From positions 1-64,000 of the forward strand of contig CAJNDS010000415.1 in assembly GCA_905221605.1 (NCBI GenBank): a stretch of 64,000 nucleotides of DNA. Direction: 5' to 3'. The notes beneath the pieces were generated by a model, which saw nothing but the letters and a program-made list of their open reading frames with translations, was not told the origin of the DNA and did no database searches. Origin of the DNA: Symbiodinium natans (taxonomy: Eukaryota; Sar; Dinophyceae; Suessiales; Symbiodiniaceae). Shown one piece after another: positions 11,019 through 21,784 of this stretch. The position numbers and the translations under genes are program-made. The stretch's first letter is position 1; each line of letters starts with the position of its first letter.

Positions 11019-14000
11019 TCATACCATGCGCAGAAAGCCCTGCCGAGACACGTTGGCGGCTGCAGCATGGGTACTCATGCGCGCCGTGCTGTTTTTGGAC
11101 TGGCCCTGCAACATCAACAGGTTGGGGGACTGCGCCTGCATCTGGAAATTTCCCGGCATGCGAGCTTCGATTTCTGGTTTGTGGAAGGGCGTTGTCACTG
11201 GGTCGGGGCGCTTGGGTTCCGGGGTTGTCACTGGGTCGGGGCGCCTGGGTTCTGGGGTTGTCACTGGGTCGGGGCGCTTGGGTTCTGGGGTGTGGGAGCT
11301 TACTGCGGCAAAGCCGGCGGGGCTAGTCGGTTTGGAGAGGCGGGGGCACTTGGCCTCCGGCTGCTCGTCCTCTTGTGTGTCGGGAAAGTAATCGTTCTCA
11401 GCCGGAAGGGGCATTGCATTCTGATCTTCCGACAGCTTCCGCTTGAACGGCTCGAAGGTTGCTGCAGCGACCACTTTCGGAGACGGCTTGTCGACTGCGC
11501 AAGGGTCGGGATAGAGCAGTGGCTGCGCTGCCAGCCGGGAAGAGACGTCCCATGCCGAGGACTCCACATGCCTCCAATCATCCATTGCCACATGCTGCGC
11601 CTGGTCGGCAGTCTGCCTGTGACCTCCACAAGGTGCAGACCGGGAGGCCATTCCCGTTCCAACCTCGGCCGTGCGGCCCTGAAAAGGTGCTTGTGCCGGT
11701 GCAGACTGGGGCAGTGCCTCGAGCTTTGTCCGGAGAAGGGAGGCGTCTGTCTTTGCACAGGAGAGGGCGCGGCGCACCGCCGCCAACTCGGCCTCCAGGT
11801 TCAACTCGCGGTTTCGGACGGAGGACAACTCGGCCTCCAGCTGCTCACGATCTGCCTTCGGATGCATTTTTCCGCAGCTTTTGTAGAGCGACTCGCCGCA
11901 TGCACAAATGCTCAGTACGGGTATGTATCACGAGAGGCTATGCGTTATATCAGCAGGCACACACATCAAGCTGTTGCCATGTCTGTCTGCAAGCGCCTTC
12001 GCTTGGCGCAGAGAAGCCTGGAGCTCTGCATTGCTTGTTTTCGTGGCTGCCAGCTGACCACCTGAGCTTTGCATTACGCCGCTTATTCTGCGAACCCGCT
12101 TGTTTTGTCCCAGAGAAGCCTGAAAAGGGTTGTTTGGGATATCGCGACCTGTACTCTTGCGAAGGGGCGGATGGCTTCCAGCTGCTGCGCCAGTGCATCG
12201 TGCTCCTTTATGAGGTCCTTGACTTTGAAAGAATCGAAGCGTACATGCTCCAGACTGTACCATATGGGGTGCAGCCGTGACGCTTTATCCCTGCTCGTCT
12301 CAACTACGACGCTCGATGCATTTTGTTTCCGAGCTGCTGCTTGCCGCTGGGCAGTCAACTTCTCCCGGTCATAAAGAGCTCGGAGGTTGCTCAAGTCCTT
12401 TCAAGGAGAAAGCGCTGTAGCCTGGACCCGCCCGCAACTTCCTACAGCCTCTTCACACCGGGAAGAGTGCCGATTGTAGCATGTCTGCAACGATGCTAAG
12501 CGCGCGAAAGTCCGGCTTTAGGACACGCCTGTGGCTGTTGCAAGGTGTCTTCTGCATCTGTACAGCACAGTACTACGAGGCTAAATGGGGTCCATACACA
12601 CCGACAGTGGATGCACTTGTAGCGTCCTGGCGCAAGCTCTCCACTTCTTGCACCCGGGTAATGACTTCGGATTTGGCCTGCCTCTGCTGGAGATGGCTCA
12701 AAAGTAGACGTTGGAAATTAGACTTAAGTGGCTTAAGGTCGAACAAAGTGCCCAAACAACGAGCCTGCACATGCGCGACAAGCTGAGCCCATTCCCTGTC
12801 AACTCCGAAGCCTTCTCTATAAGCTGCCGCCCAAAAGCTGAACCTCTGACTTGGCTTGCTCCACAAGTTTCGCCTGGCAAGGTAACATCCTCAACGGAGG
12901 CTCCGGAGGGTTCCTCTTTTAGGGCTCTTTTTTTGCCACCCGCCTGGCTCGTTTAGGGTTTAGGGTTTTACAGCCAACTGTCCACCAGCTCCTAGGAAGA
13001 ATCCTCTTGAAGCTACCAAAATCGACCAGAAAAAAAGAGGAACTTCAGAGTGTCTGATTGCATCTGATTCTCGCATCTCGAACACTTTGAGGGCTCTGTG
13101 GTAGTCTGGTCAGATCTTGTAGCCGCTTCATGGCTCGAGGGTGTCAATCCGAGCTAACAAGGCTCTTAAGTCCCTCACGGTAATCGCACGCGGTGCGGTC
13201 CAACAAGCGCGGCAACTCCTTATCTTAGTTCCTACTCCTGCCTAGTCGTTGCCGCTGCTGCTAGGGTTCGTACTGATGCTGGCCACCTCCACGATCCCCT
13301 AGAGCAGATCTAGCACAAAGCCCGCAAAACCGCGCAGTATGGCCTGATGCTGCATAGCTGACTCGAACTCCGAAAGCTGTCGCAGTGAGCTCTGCTTTTG
13401 TGTTGCTGCCGCGGCCGCCAGCATACCTTCCCAAGCTGGGGCAGGGCACAATGGTCGCGATACGCAACCGACATAACGTAAAATCGCCGCACTCTGCAGC
13501 TGTGGCACATTGCTTCTCTGCCTGTGCCAGTGTTTCCTTTGCCAGCTGGTGGCGGGATTCTGCCTTCAAGCCGGGATTTCGGAAGTTCAGGTCTGGTGAG
13601 TCTAGTGCTGGCATGTTTGACAGGCACATTTGACGATGCCCCCCCGGCTCACTTCCAGAGCCCTGGAATCCCAAGATTGTCGGCCCCATACAGCCTCCAA
13701 GTCCCCAAGTTGCACGTGCACGGAGGTCACGCCTCATTGGCCGCCCGTTCCGCTGCCGTCCGCTCGGCGGATCGCCACTTCACCTATCCCGCCAACTCGG
13801 TGCAGAGCTTAGGGTTTAGGGTTTAGGGTCTAGGGTGTAGGGTTTAGGGTTTAGGACTTCGGATGGCAGATCAGGTAGGCTGCTAGGCTCCAGATCCCTG
13901 AACAGTCTACGGCTTGAGCTGTAACTTTGAAGCTGAGGCTCTGGAAGGCACTTATCGTGTGAGTGTACACAATGGGATTTCAAGCCGCCCACGCACACTC

Positions 14001-14962
14001 AAGCTCACAAAGTCATCTGTATCGCCCTGAGACGCAACAGATTCTTCGAGGAAGGCCTGCTGAACACCGCAATTGCCGCAATCCCAAGAAACCGTCCATA
14101 GGCCCTGAAACAAGTCCATACAGTATAGACCCAAAGCTCGAACACAGGCTTGACGAATACGAGGTGCCGGTAAACGTACGCTGTCATTCCATGTGAAAAA
14201 GGCCTTATCATGAGTTACGACCCTTCACACATCTGACATAACCGGTGCTCCGAGATTCTTTTGTGGAACGCCCAGACTTAGCACTCGTGGGTAACAGCGA
14301 GGAGAAACTCTGCGTTAAATATCCAACAGCCCCACCCCCTTGGGGACAAAGATGAAAAAGTCGCACGCCCCCCCCCCCTCCCCTCCCCGTCCCCTCCCCC
14401 CCCCCTCCCCTCCCCCCCCCCCTCCCCTCCCCCCCCCCCTCCCCTCCCCCCCCCCCGCCCCCCCCCCCCCCCTCCCCCCTCAAAAAAACAGAAGACATCA
14501 AAATTAAATAAATAACCACGGTAAAACAACCTCCAAAAAGCCAAAGCTCCCCCACAACAAGTAACAAACACCCGGGGGGGGGAAAAACTTCGGCCAACAT
14601 TGGAACAAACGGTTTACAAGCCAAAATGACACGACAAAAATTGGGACCTCGGCCCGGAGCTCGTCGTCCTTGGCCCGCGCTGCCGCCACGGCCCGGGTAG
14701 CATTGGCCCATTCCTTGGTGTGTGCTACTTTGGTTCGAATTATCTTGTTTAAGGATCCATAACCTTGCTTGTAGCTATCCATGAGCTTCGGCAGAGGGTG
14801 CGCGAGTACGGCTTAGGGGCAAAGGCTTCAGACGGTCGTTCTGTTTGGATTTACAGGCGATTTCGAAGTCGAAGGCCCCAACAGCCTGCACAAACAAACC
14901 TCAAGCTGCATTCCAGCTTCTGTCTCTGCCGCAGTGCTCTCATTTCGTAGGCGATCCTCGAG
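11019..14962 (-). CDS. Multi-exon coiled-coil protein with a C-terminal proline-rich repeat
   Basis: Exons read in minus-strand order, with agreeing phase where stated: 14900-14962 (LEDRLRNESTAAETEAGMQLE), 14648-14785 (MDSYKQGYGSLNKII... to DDELRAE), 13733-13783 (VKWRSAERTAAERAANE, donor GC), 13501-13563 (AESRHQLAKETLAQAEKQ, donor GC); these four are all phase 0. Less certain are about 13330-13440, 12820-12880 and 12600-12720, then 12149-12217 (DLIKEHDALAQQLEAIRPFA), about 11975-12053, and the long last exon 11019 to about 11873. Nearly all exons are heptad-rich, so the protein is a long coiled coil, probably structural or a scaffold. The last exon begins with a coiled coil (REQLEAELSSVRNRELNLEA) and then becomes Pro-rich with three tandem PEPKRPDPVTT-type repeats. 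Introns carry a poly-C block and telomere-like repeats. It may be the 3' part of the kinase gene just upstream. No named family recognised. Confidence 0.55.
11191..11289. repeat. Three tandem 33-bp coding repeats
   Basis: Three near-identical 33-bp units (gttgtcactgggtcggggcg...) lie in frame within the last exon of the coiled-coil gene and encode three consecutive 11-residue Pro/Arg/Asp/Thr units (PEPKRPDPVTT, with one Lys to Arg change). The unit length is a multiple of three, so copy number can vary without frameshift. Confidence 0.9.
13808..13853. repeat. Interstitial telomere-like tract (TTTAGGG) inside an intron
   Basis: Five to six TTTAGGG units, one with TC and one with TG substitutions, directly follow 'gcagagct'. 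It lies in the intron between the 14648-14785 and 13733-13783 exons of the coiled-coil gene. Confidence 0.85.
14368..14478. repeat. Poly-C / CCCCT low-complexity block inside an intron
   Basis: About 110 bp of C runs broken by single T or G (C10-T-C4-T pattern). It lies in the intron upstream of the 13733-13783 exon and gives a false Gly/Arg-rich frame on the minus strand. Confidence 0.9.
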
Positions 14963-15002
14963 CTCAGGAAAACGCCCATTCAATCACTACATGGGTTGAG
15001 TA

Positions 15003-15051
15003 GGGTTATCCTACCTTTCCGAAACAGGGTTATCCTACCTTTCCGAAACGG
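15003..15051. repeat. Tandem duplication of a 24-bp unit
   Basis: 'agggttatcctacctttccgaaac' occurs twice in direct succession. It lies between the kinase exons and the first coiled-coil exon, in what would be an intron if both belong to one gene. Confidence 0.9.
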
Positions 15052-15369
15052 GAACTTAACTCAAAGCACTCACAAAGTCTCCATGCCATCAGCTACACAT
15101 GCATGCGCAGCCGGCTCAGCTTCTGAAGTCAGCTCTTCATAGCACATAGACAAGGCTCGTGTAAGTTCTCTAAGTGCTTCTCTGAGGCCGCCATTGCCCC
15201 GAAGTGCTCCAGCAAAGTCCATGGTACTACGCCATTGCCCAGACTCAACGGGTAGCCAGTGTCTTGACACACTTGCTTCCCGAATAAGGACGCTTGAGCC
15301 GCATCACACCACGGACACGCCAATTTGGGGCTAACTCCTGTGACCCAAGTAAAGTCAAAACAAGCCAAC

Positions 15370-18300
15370 AAGGTAGTTGACAAGGTCGTGCCTCGCGTCG
15401 CAGAGTTTCTGCCGGATTTCTTTCATCTTGGGTGATCCGACCCAGTTCTCACCTGAGCGTTCAAGACGAGTGATTTGTTTCGCTATTGGGGCTGACGCGA
15501 TCCAATGTCCAGAGTTGGACGCTGAACCCTTGCCTTCCTTGATTGCAATCATAGCGAGTGCTGAGTACTATGGAGTTTGGAGCTGGCAAATACCTCCTCT
15601 CCTCACCACCAGAGTTGACAAGCGAGTCTTGTTTGGATGAATGAAGGGAATAGAGAGTCGAGGAACAATCTGACACATGCTTTGTAGTGCCCCCTTTTCA
15701 GTTCAAGTGGAGTGCAACACAAACATGCCTGATTGTTGCAAGACATATACAGAAAGCTAACTTCGGTGTACGTACTGCATGCAGCATCTCTATGAAATCT
15801 TTGAACCGCATCAGTAGTCTATTGTCACGTTCTGGAATTCAGTGGAATTCAGGACTTGTTGCTGGGATTCATGCTGTGTAGGTTTTTTGTGCTTATGGGG
15901 TGGCCGTGGGCTTGGAGTAGTGGAGGACCCCAAGCTTGTTCCTAGACTCAGGAAACCCTGTACTTTATCTTGGATGTATATGGAACTCGCAACAAGCATT
16001 ACAAAGGAAGCTAGAAACACTTGTACACACGCACACGCATGTGTATCTTTTAGTGCACGTTTGAAGGGAGAGCGGTCTAACACACACACGCTCAGAATCA
16101 AGCTGACGGGTAGAAGCTCTGAGACACCGACCGGGTTTGTCGTCAAAAAGGCGCCCGTTATACGGGAACGTGCCTTGGATGAGAGCACATTGGAGGTGTG
16201 GGCAAGCAAAATACTGTGAGGAAGCACTTTCAAGTGGATGCTTGTGCTTGATAAGCAAGCAAAACCCTACTCGCAGGGCCAGCAGTGGTGACCCAATTCA
16301 AGACTGGACAAGCACTCACGAGGCAATGCTATGTAAAGCTCTAGTTTGCGCCTTGCCGCAGGAAGCCTACACCACGGCTCTCTGAGATTTGGAAGCAAGC
16401 AGGCACAGCTATGCAAGCAGCTTTCAATCAGGAGCTTTCTATCTGGGCTCGCTGTGTAGATGTCTGTGTGAGCGTTCTACAAGAGCCACCAGGGACCCTG
16501 CCAGTCAACATCTTGTAGGCGATAACGCCAACGGCGAAAATATCAGAGGCTGGCGAGTACTTGCCTGCGTGGTGGAGCCATCGTGTAAACCCCCTAGCAC
16601 TGAGCACTTCTTACGCGACCCTACACTCTATCCAGCAGGCTTGTTGGAAGTATCACATAATTACCACCCCACCCTATGTAACATGACCAGAAAATACTAA
16701 AGCGCTAAACAGGACTCTCACGCTTGTCACGCGCGGGGACTCCAGAGTTTACGACTCAGGGAGTGGGGAAGAGAATGCTGAAAGGTTTGTTGATGAGGTT
16801 TGCCTGTGCAGGAGCTAGGTCCTCAAAACCTAGTGGTTTTGGTGGGTATAACTGTATAACTTTGGTCTGTCAGCAGAGCAACCGCTGATGGCACGCCAAG
16901 AAAGGCCAAGTCGGCAAGCCACCAGCCAACAAATCCCCGCATACAACTCAACCACGCCGAAGCAAAATCCCCTCGCTTGAAACTCTAAGGGCCCTAGAAA
17001 CTCTCCTCTGCCTCTGCCCACGGGTTTAGGGTTTAGGGTCGAACCCCCCCAAGTGTCCCTGTGGGGCCCCATTCTTTGGAGTATTTACAAAACCACACAG
17101 CTTGAAATGAAGAAGCCCGAACATGCCTTGTAGTCGGATTTAGGTCCCTTCAAACATTCGGGGTAGAGGTTCCCTTTGAAATCTCCAGAAAACCAAAGGC
17201 GTACGCCCCCCGCGCCTTCGTAGGCTTCTGGTGCGATGTACTGGTCCGTGCCCAGCACGTGCTTGGACTTAGGGCCGGTTGAGTTCCTCGCAGCGAGCTC
17301 ACGGGGGGTTTAGCACCTCTTTTCTTTTTTTCCCTCTTTTGGGGCTTTAGGGTTCCTAAACCCCATAGCGCCCTTTTGGGGAGCTTAGGGTTCGTGAACC
17401 CTATGGCACTTTTTGGGGGTTGAGGGTTCCTAAACCCTAGAGAAACCCCGAAGCCCCATAAAACCGGTAGATGCCGAGGCAGGAGCCTAAAGGGCGCTTT
17501 ACGGGTTCAGGATCCTCTTCAGAGCGAGAGCCCCAGGTTGAGCAAAAGAGGTCCAAAAAGGTCGTTCTGAATGGGTTGCGGAAGGCGAAGGGGGGGGGCC
17601 TATGCTATATCTCTCTGCGAGAAACAAGTTACTACTCCAGCGGACTATGGAACGACTGGGGGAAAAGTACTACGTGGAATTCGCCTGAAATGGGTCTTCG
17701 CAGACTTAGCGGCATCAGCAGGCTTGGGACATCAAGATCTTTGGAGTAGGCTCTGCGCAGTTGAGGTGTGAGGAGCTTAGGACACACCCTCTTAATCCTC
17801 TAAAGCCTGTACGGCCCACATGGCGACTCGCAAGCCATTCGGACCACCGAGCTAGGATCCATAAGGCCCGCGCCACTCTTCGACCGTGTCAAAATCGATG
17901 AGCTTGACCTGACCCAGGGCTCCCTTTCTCAAAACTTCAAGGTTGCGAGATGGTGCACCCCAGAATTCTTTGCAAACCCCCAGACATTCCGGCTACATTC
18001 CCTGAGAAAAAAAACAGCTTCGCAACAATCTGAGGCCCAGGCTCTCTCCACGGCAGATTATCTGTCCACCACCCTAGTCTAAATTGCTTTATCAGGATTC
18101 CAATCCCAAACCTGACTACCTGACCCTCTGAGGCATCGACACCAGCCCCGGGGCCTTGGCTGCTCTGACGCACTGAAGGCTGGGTATGTTTTCAGGAGAA
18201 CATGCGCGGGCCCATCTACTAAAAGAGCTGAGCTGACAAGCAGCGGACACACAACGCAAATCCTTCAGAGACAACACGGTCAGAAGTCGATGACTACACG

Positions 18301-18714
18301 CCCTCCATATAGGAGTCAAGTTACAGTTGCCAACACAAGAAGGCTCGTGACTCCAAGGGTGTCAGAAGCAAAAGCACCTGGTTTAGACGGGGCAAGCCGA
18401 GCCCCCGCACTGGTGGCCAGGTTTCGGCGAATGTGCGCAGGACCTGCTCTCCAGACATCATAAGCTCCAGAGATCTATCAGGTGAAAGCGCCCGGAAGCC
18501 CTGAACTCCTACAGTGCTACAGTATCAGTAAAAGTTACCCCCGAGAACTCCTCAAGACTCCAAACGCCCCCACTCGGCGCTGCGAAGCCGTCCTGAAAGC
18601 TTCGTAGGCCCCAAATCAGGGAGTGGTTCATGTGGGCATCGGTGCGACGAGCACTCCAGGGCCCCTGCACTTTGGTCCAGGCTTGTTGAGCATCACATTC
18701 TCCAGCTTCAGATC
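15370..18714 (-). CDS. Serine/threonine protein kinase domain split over at least six exons (N-lobe exons not found)
   Basis: Six exons join in phase: 18655-18714 (catalytic loop DLKLENVML, starts AG|GAT), 17874-17908 (VKLIDFDTVEEW, activation-loop start), 17216-17286 (HVLGTDQYIAPEAYEG, the APE region), 16502-16564 (KYSPASDIFAVGVIAYKMLT, helix F with the conserved Asp), 16132-16173 (FPYNGRLFDDKPG) and 15452 to about 15370 (ENWVGSPKMKEIRQKLCDAR). Phases agree at every joint: 0, 2, 1, 1, 1. Donors are GT, GC, GC, GC, GT, and all acceptors are AG|G. The set covers subdomains VIb to X. The DFG motif reads DFD. The His-Arg of HRD must come from an upstream exon, because this exon starts at the Asp. 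The N-lobe with the ATP-binding Lys, expected above 18.72 kb, was not identified. Downstream exons near 15070-15330 (LREALRELTRALSMCYEE) may continue the gene into the coiled coil. Substrate and regulation unknown. Confidence 0.82.
17336..17450. repeat. Three ~38-bp repeats built from inverted telomere-like units, inside a kinase intron
   Basis: Units begin TTTTGGGG at about 17336, 17374 and 17411. Each contains a near-palindrome (AGGGTTCCTAAACCC, AGGGTTCGTGAACCC, AGGGTTCCTAAACCC) followed by a variable tail. The block lies in the intron between the DFD and APE exons of the kinase gene. Confidence 0.8.
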
Positions 18715-18719
18715 CTTCA

Positions 18720-19366
18720 CGGCTTGCAGAATGCAGGGCTTTCTCGGCGGCGCCAACAAGCCACGTCCCAGAGAACCCCCCGTCGTGGAGATTTTGGGCC
18801 TCCTTTTGACCAGGGGGGCCCGTTAGTGTCCCCGCCTAAACCCTCAGCAGCCAGTTGCCTGAGTTTGGCTTCTCTCTTTGTCCATCCGAGAGTCAATGGA
18901 CTGAGTGCACAGTGGGATCTTAAGTCATATCACATATAGCAACTGTAAGCAGCCGGAGTCAGTCCAGTCCGTGCAGTATGGATTTTGTGTTTGGCAGAGA
19001 AGAATCGAGTCGTTTGCTATGGCCTAGGTATTACTGGTGTATGGAGCACAGCGTGTGTGTGGAAAATGTATGTAAACCAAAGACGTGCAATAGAAAGTTT
19101 TGAAGATTTTAAGGTTTTTAAACCCTAAACCCTTCTGCCATAAATAATAATGTTTGTGACTGTGACGATGGCAGCCGTGGTGTAGACCTACAGAAAGGAA
19201 GCAGATATAATAAGTCATATATAACCTAACACCCAGAACTCAATCATGCTTGATTGCTTTTAAAAGGACAAGAGTTATGTGGTGATTCTTTTTTTTTCAC
19301 GAGCCGTGCAGGTCAGGCTCCATAGCACTGTAGCCTCTGAGGACCACAAGCTCCCGGTTCCGAGCC
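18720..19366. other. Divergent interval between the minus-strand kinase and the plus-strand gene block
   Basis: Direction of coding switches from minus to plus across this interval. It should contain the missing 5' exons of the kinase gene, but I could not recognise a glycine loop or VAIK-type segment. There is a two-unit CCCTAAA remnant near 19122 and a T9 run at 19288. Confidence 0.35.
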
Positions 19367-19516
19367 ATGCCCCGTGAAGATAATCGCAGCAGGTCCAGGT
19401 CGCCTCCCCGAATTCAAGCCAGAATGTGGTGGCGATGGTGCTGGATCAAGCTCGAGGAGAATGGCACCGTGCTATGGAAGTGGACTTGGTGGTACGATCC
19501 AAGAGACTCTGGCTAG
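19367..19516 (+). CDS. 49-residue SR-dipeptide and tryptophan-rich small protein
   Basis: This is a short complete frame. The N-terminus (MPREDNRSRSRSPPR) has the Arg-Ser dipeptides of SR-type nuclear proteins. The C-terminal half packs eight Trp into about 24 residues (MWWRWCWIKLEENGTVLWKW then TWWYDP) and ends with SG-stop. An in-frame TAG at 19331 bounds it upstream, and the ATG follows 'gag|cc', the same AG-cc-ATG arrangement as another gene of this block (22803). It is the first frame of the plus-strand block, about 280 bp before the first hairpin element. The composition is too odd to be a random frame but too short for family assignment. It could also be the first exon of a longer protein. 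Confidence 0.45.
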   Translation: MPREDNRSRSRSPPRIQARMWWRWCWIKLEENGTVLWKWTWWYDPRDSG

Positions 19517-19760
19517 TGATGCTTAGCATTTAGCATTCAGAGATCTGAAGATCCGTGGAATAGCTCCATCGAGTCACTAATTCATTTTACCCCAGTCAGT
19601 GTGGGTACTGCCAGTCAAAGATACGAGCGAGCGACTAAATCTTTGTAGAAGATATCGCTTTTTTCTCTGAGTCTTTCGACAAGTTTGCAGAGAAGCAAAA
19701 GACTATCCTTTTCTGGATCACATTCCATTCAGAATGTAGCATAGGAGAATTAAGATATTG

Positions 19761-19873
19761 CATGCCACTGCTGGGAGACGAGAGCAGTGTGATGTCTGGG
19801 CGGGACCTGAAAAGGGCCCGCCCAGAAATGGCAGGACCAGCAATGGGCCTGCCAGGCCGTGCTGTTGGAGTGG
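19761..19873 (+). other. Hairpin element copy 1 (structured spacer element)
   Basis: Three stem-loops in a row: 19766-19789 (CACTGCT/AGCAGTG), 19795-19826 (a perfect 10-bp stem TCTGGGCGGG/CCCGCCCAGA around the loop ACCTGAAAAGGG), and 19829-19854 (TGGCAGG/CCTGCCA). The middle loop and the block GGACCAG-AATGG-C...CCAGG-C-TGCT are shared with copy 2, while the stem bases differ and still pair. It lies 215 bp upstream of the RGG-like gene start. Role unknown; an RNA structure is the natural reading. Confidence 0.7.
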
Positions 19874-20087
19874 AGGGGGAGGGTGGGGGTGCAGCCGTTG
19901 TTTATTTGAGCCATGCATGTCATGTGAGCCGTCGAGACTTTAGGGCGTCATTTTCAGTCTGGCCAGTAGTGCACAGGCCAAGAGCATTGCCAGTCGGAAG
20001 TCTGCAACCTGTGAGCCGGCGATGCCGAAGGCGGCCCAAGGCCAGTTGTAGACTAGGAGCCGTTTGCTGAGCTTTTCGGCTGTGCAG

Positions 20088-21784
20088 ATGGCGAAGAGAA
20101 GCGGGGCCGAGAAGAAGAGTGCCCGGAAAAAAAGTTGGGAGCTGAAGCACCTGAAGAAGAAGCTGAAGAAGGAGAAGAAGAAAAGGCGAGCTGCCAAGAA
20201 GAAGGCGAAGAAGGAGACCTGCAGCTCTTCGTCGTCGACGTCGACGACCTCCAGCAGCTTCCAGGACCAGCCCAGCAACAGACGGAGGGCAGAAGGGCGG
20301 GCTGGCAGGGGAGAAGAAGTGCCCTCTAGCAGCCGAGATGGCGGCAATGTCCAGTGGCGAGGAAGCCAGAATTGGAGCCGTGGGCAAACGTGGCATTCCG
20401 AGAGGGGCAGAGGCTGGGACCAGCACGGTTACGGCTCCAGCAGTGGCCGTGCTGCTGATGGACAAGGAGGAAGAGGAAGCCAGCACCAGTCTGGAGGCCG
20501 TAATGCCAACAACAGTGGTGGTGGTGGTGGTGGCGGCTGGCAGAGAAGTGACTGGAGCCGACGATCGAATTGGTGGTCGTCGAGCAACCGCCAGTCCAGT
20601 GGTGATGGCGGTGGTGGCGGCTGGGGAAGAAGGTGGAGAGACTTTCAATGCTGCAGCTGCCACTCCGGTACCCGCCCCAGCAGGCGAAGGAGTCATGCCG
20701 AATGCAGGGGGCAATGCCGGCCCGGTTGCGGAGACGGTGCATGTTGAAGAGATAGCGACCCCGGCAGAAGATGATGCTGCAGCTACGGGCCCGGCGGCAG
20801 CAGTCCCCAAAGCTGTGATCCCGAAAGCTCCGGCGGCATTGCCGAAGTCCCCTCCTCCTCCGGAGCTGCTCGAGGCAGTGGCTGCCATGCCGAAGTTGCC
20901 GGCAGCTGGAGCTCCGACTGTGGCAGTGAAAGCTCCGCCGGTTGCTTGGAGCTCATGGCAAAGTTGTATGTTAGACATGCCATTTGTGGTTGTAGTTGCT
21001 GTTGTTGCCAGAGTGAAAAAGCAGCACCCAGGTTCCACTGCTTTCTCCTTCGGTTCCTCGGCATGCGATTACAAACTTGGTCTATCCTCTGCAAGAGCTT
21101 CAAACACTAGAGCAGGTATTGGCCTGGCAGCGATGGATTAACTCGGGACCTACACAACCTCAAATCCTCAGTGAAGTCCAAGAATTTGTTCGTTGCAACA
21201 GGAACAGTCCGCTTTTCGTCTGCTCCAATCAAACCGAGGAAGTCAGCTGCCCGCTACCTGCGTGTTTGATATGTCTATCCAGCTCTTGGATATGCTGTCA
21301 GCCAACCCGGCGGCGTCTGCTGGTTTTGGAGAACGGGCACTTGCTCGAATGTGGCCACGGGCCATTCCACGCCGAATGCCTCAGGCGTATGGTGGCATCG
21401 TCCCGGCCATCATCGCCAACCTGTCCGATTTGTCGAGCCGAAGTGAGCCCAGCCTGGGCTGGCAACATCATGACAGGAGCAGCTCGAGACCTGCCGAAGT
21501 TCGTCCTTGCAGAGGCAGCAAATCCACAGGTGCCCGGCAGGGGCATGGGCGTCCGGTTGCCCCCTCGGGACGACAGCCTGCCGGCAGCATCCATGGAAGG
21601 CACAACTTCCTCGGCGGCAACTGGGGCCGGAAGCAGCAGACCGCCGCCTGAGCCCGCCTCTGGAAGTGGGAGATTAGAAGAAGAAGCCGATGATGCTGCA
21701 GGTGCTGGTGGTGCGGCAGCTGTTGTGTTTGGCCCTTCTCCCCGACCGGAGGGCTTTGAAAGCCCGGAGGAGGCAGATGAGTGA
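20088..21784 (+). CDS. Lys-rich / RGG-like protein ending in a RING-H2 finger (frame changes internally)
   Basis: The start is the ATG directly after 'ggctgtgcag|', a clear acceptor-like context. Residues 1-50 are Lys/Arg-rich (AKRSGAEKKSARKKSWELK and KKLKKEKKKRRAAKKKAKKE), then a Ser tract, then a Gly/Ser/Arg/Trp low-complexity region (WSRGQTWHSERGRGWDQHGY) like RNA-binding RGG regions. Near 20640-20700 the sensible frame moves to an Ala/Pro-rich one (EEIATPAEDDAAATGPAAAV), and after about 21025 to a third frame carrying a RING-H2 finger: CLIC, then CGH, then FHAEC, then CPIC, all eight ligands present. The second change fits a short intron ending near 21024-21031; the first has no clean intron and may be an unrecognised one, a frameshift, or separate overlapping genes. 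A nuclear RNA-binding or ubiquitin-ligase role is an inference. Confidence 0.6.

Noticed and set aside
14208-14711. Gly/Arg-rich minus-strand frame
   Set aside because: It arises from the poly-C intronic block; the real exon is only 14648-14785.
18655-18723. Reading the kinase as non-RD (VKD instead of HRD)
   Set aside because: 'gtgaag|gat' contains an AG|G acceptor, so the exon most likely starts at the catalytic Asp and the preceding two residues come from an upstream exon not identified.
19920-21038. 372-codon minus-strand frame opposite the RGG/RING gene
   Set aside because: Low-complexity mirror of the GC-rich plus-strand gene; composition (Ala/Thr/Ser runs) follows from the opposite strand.
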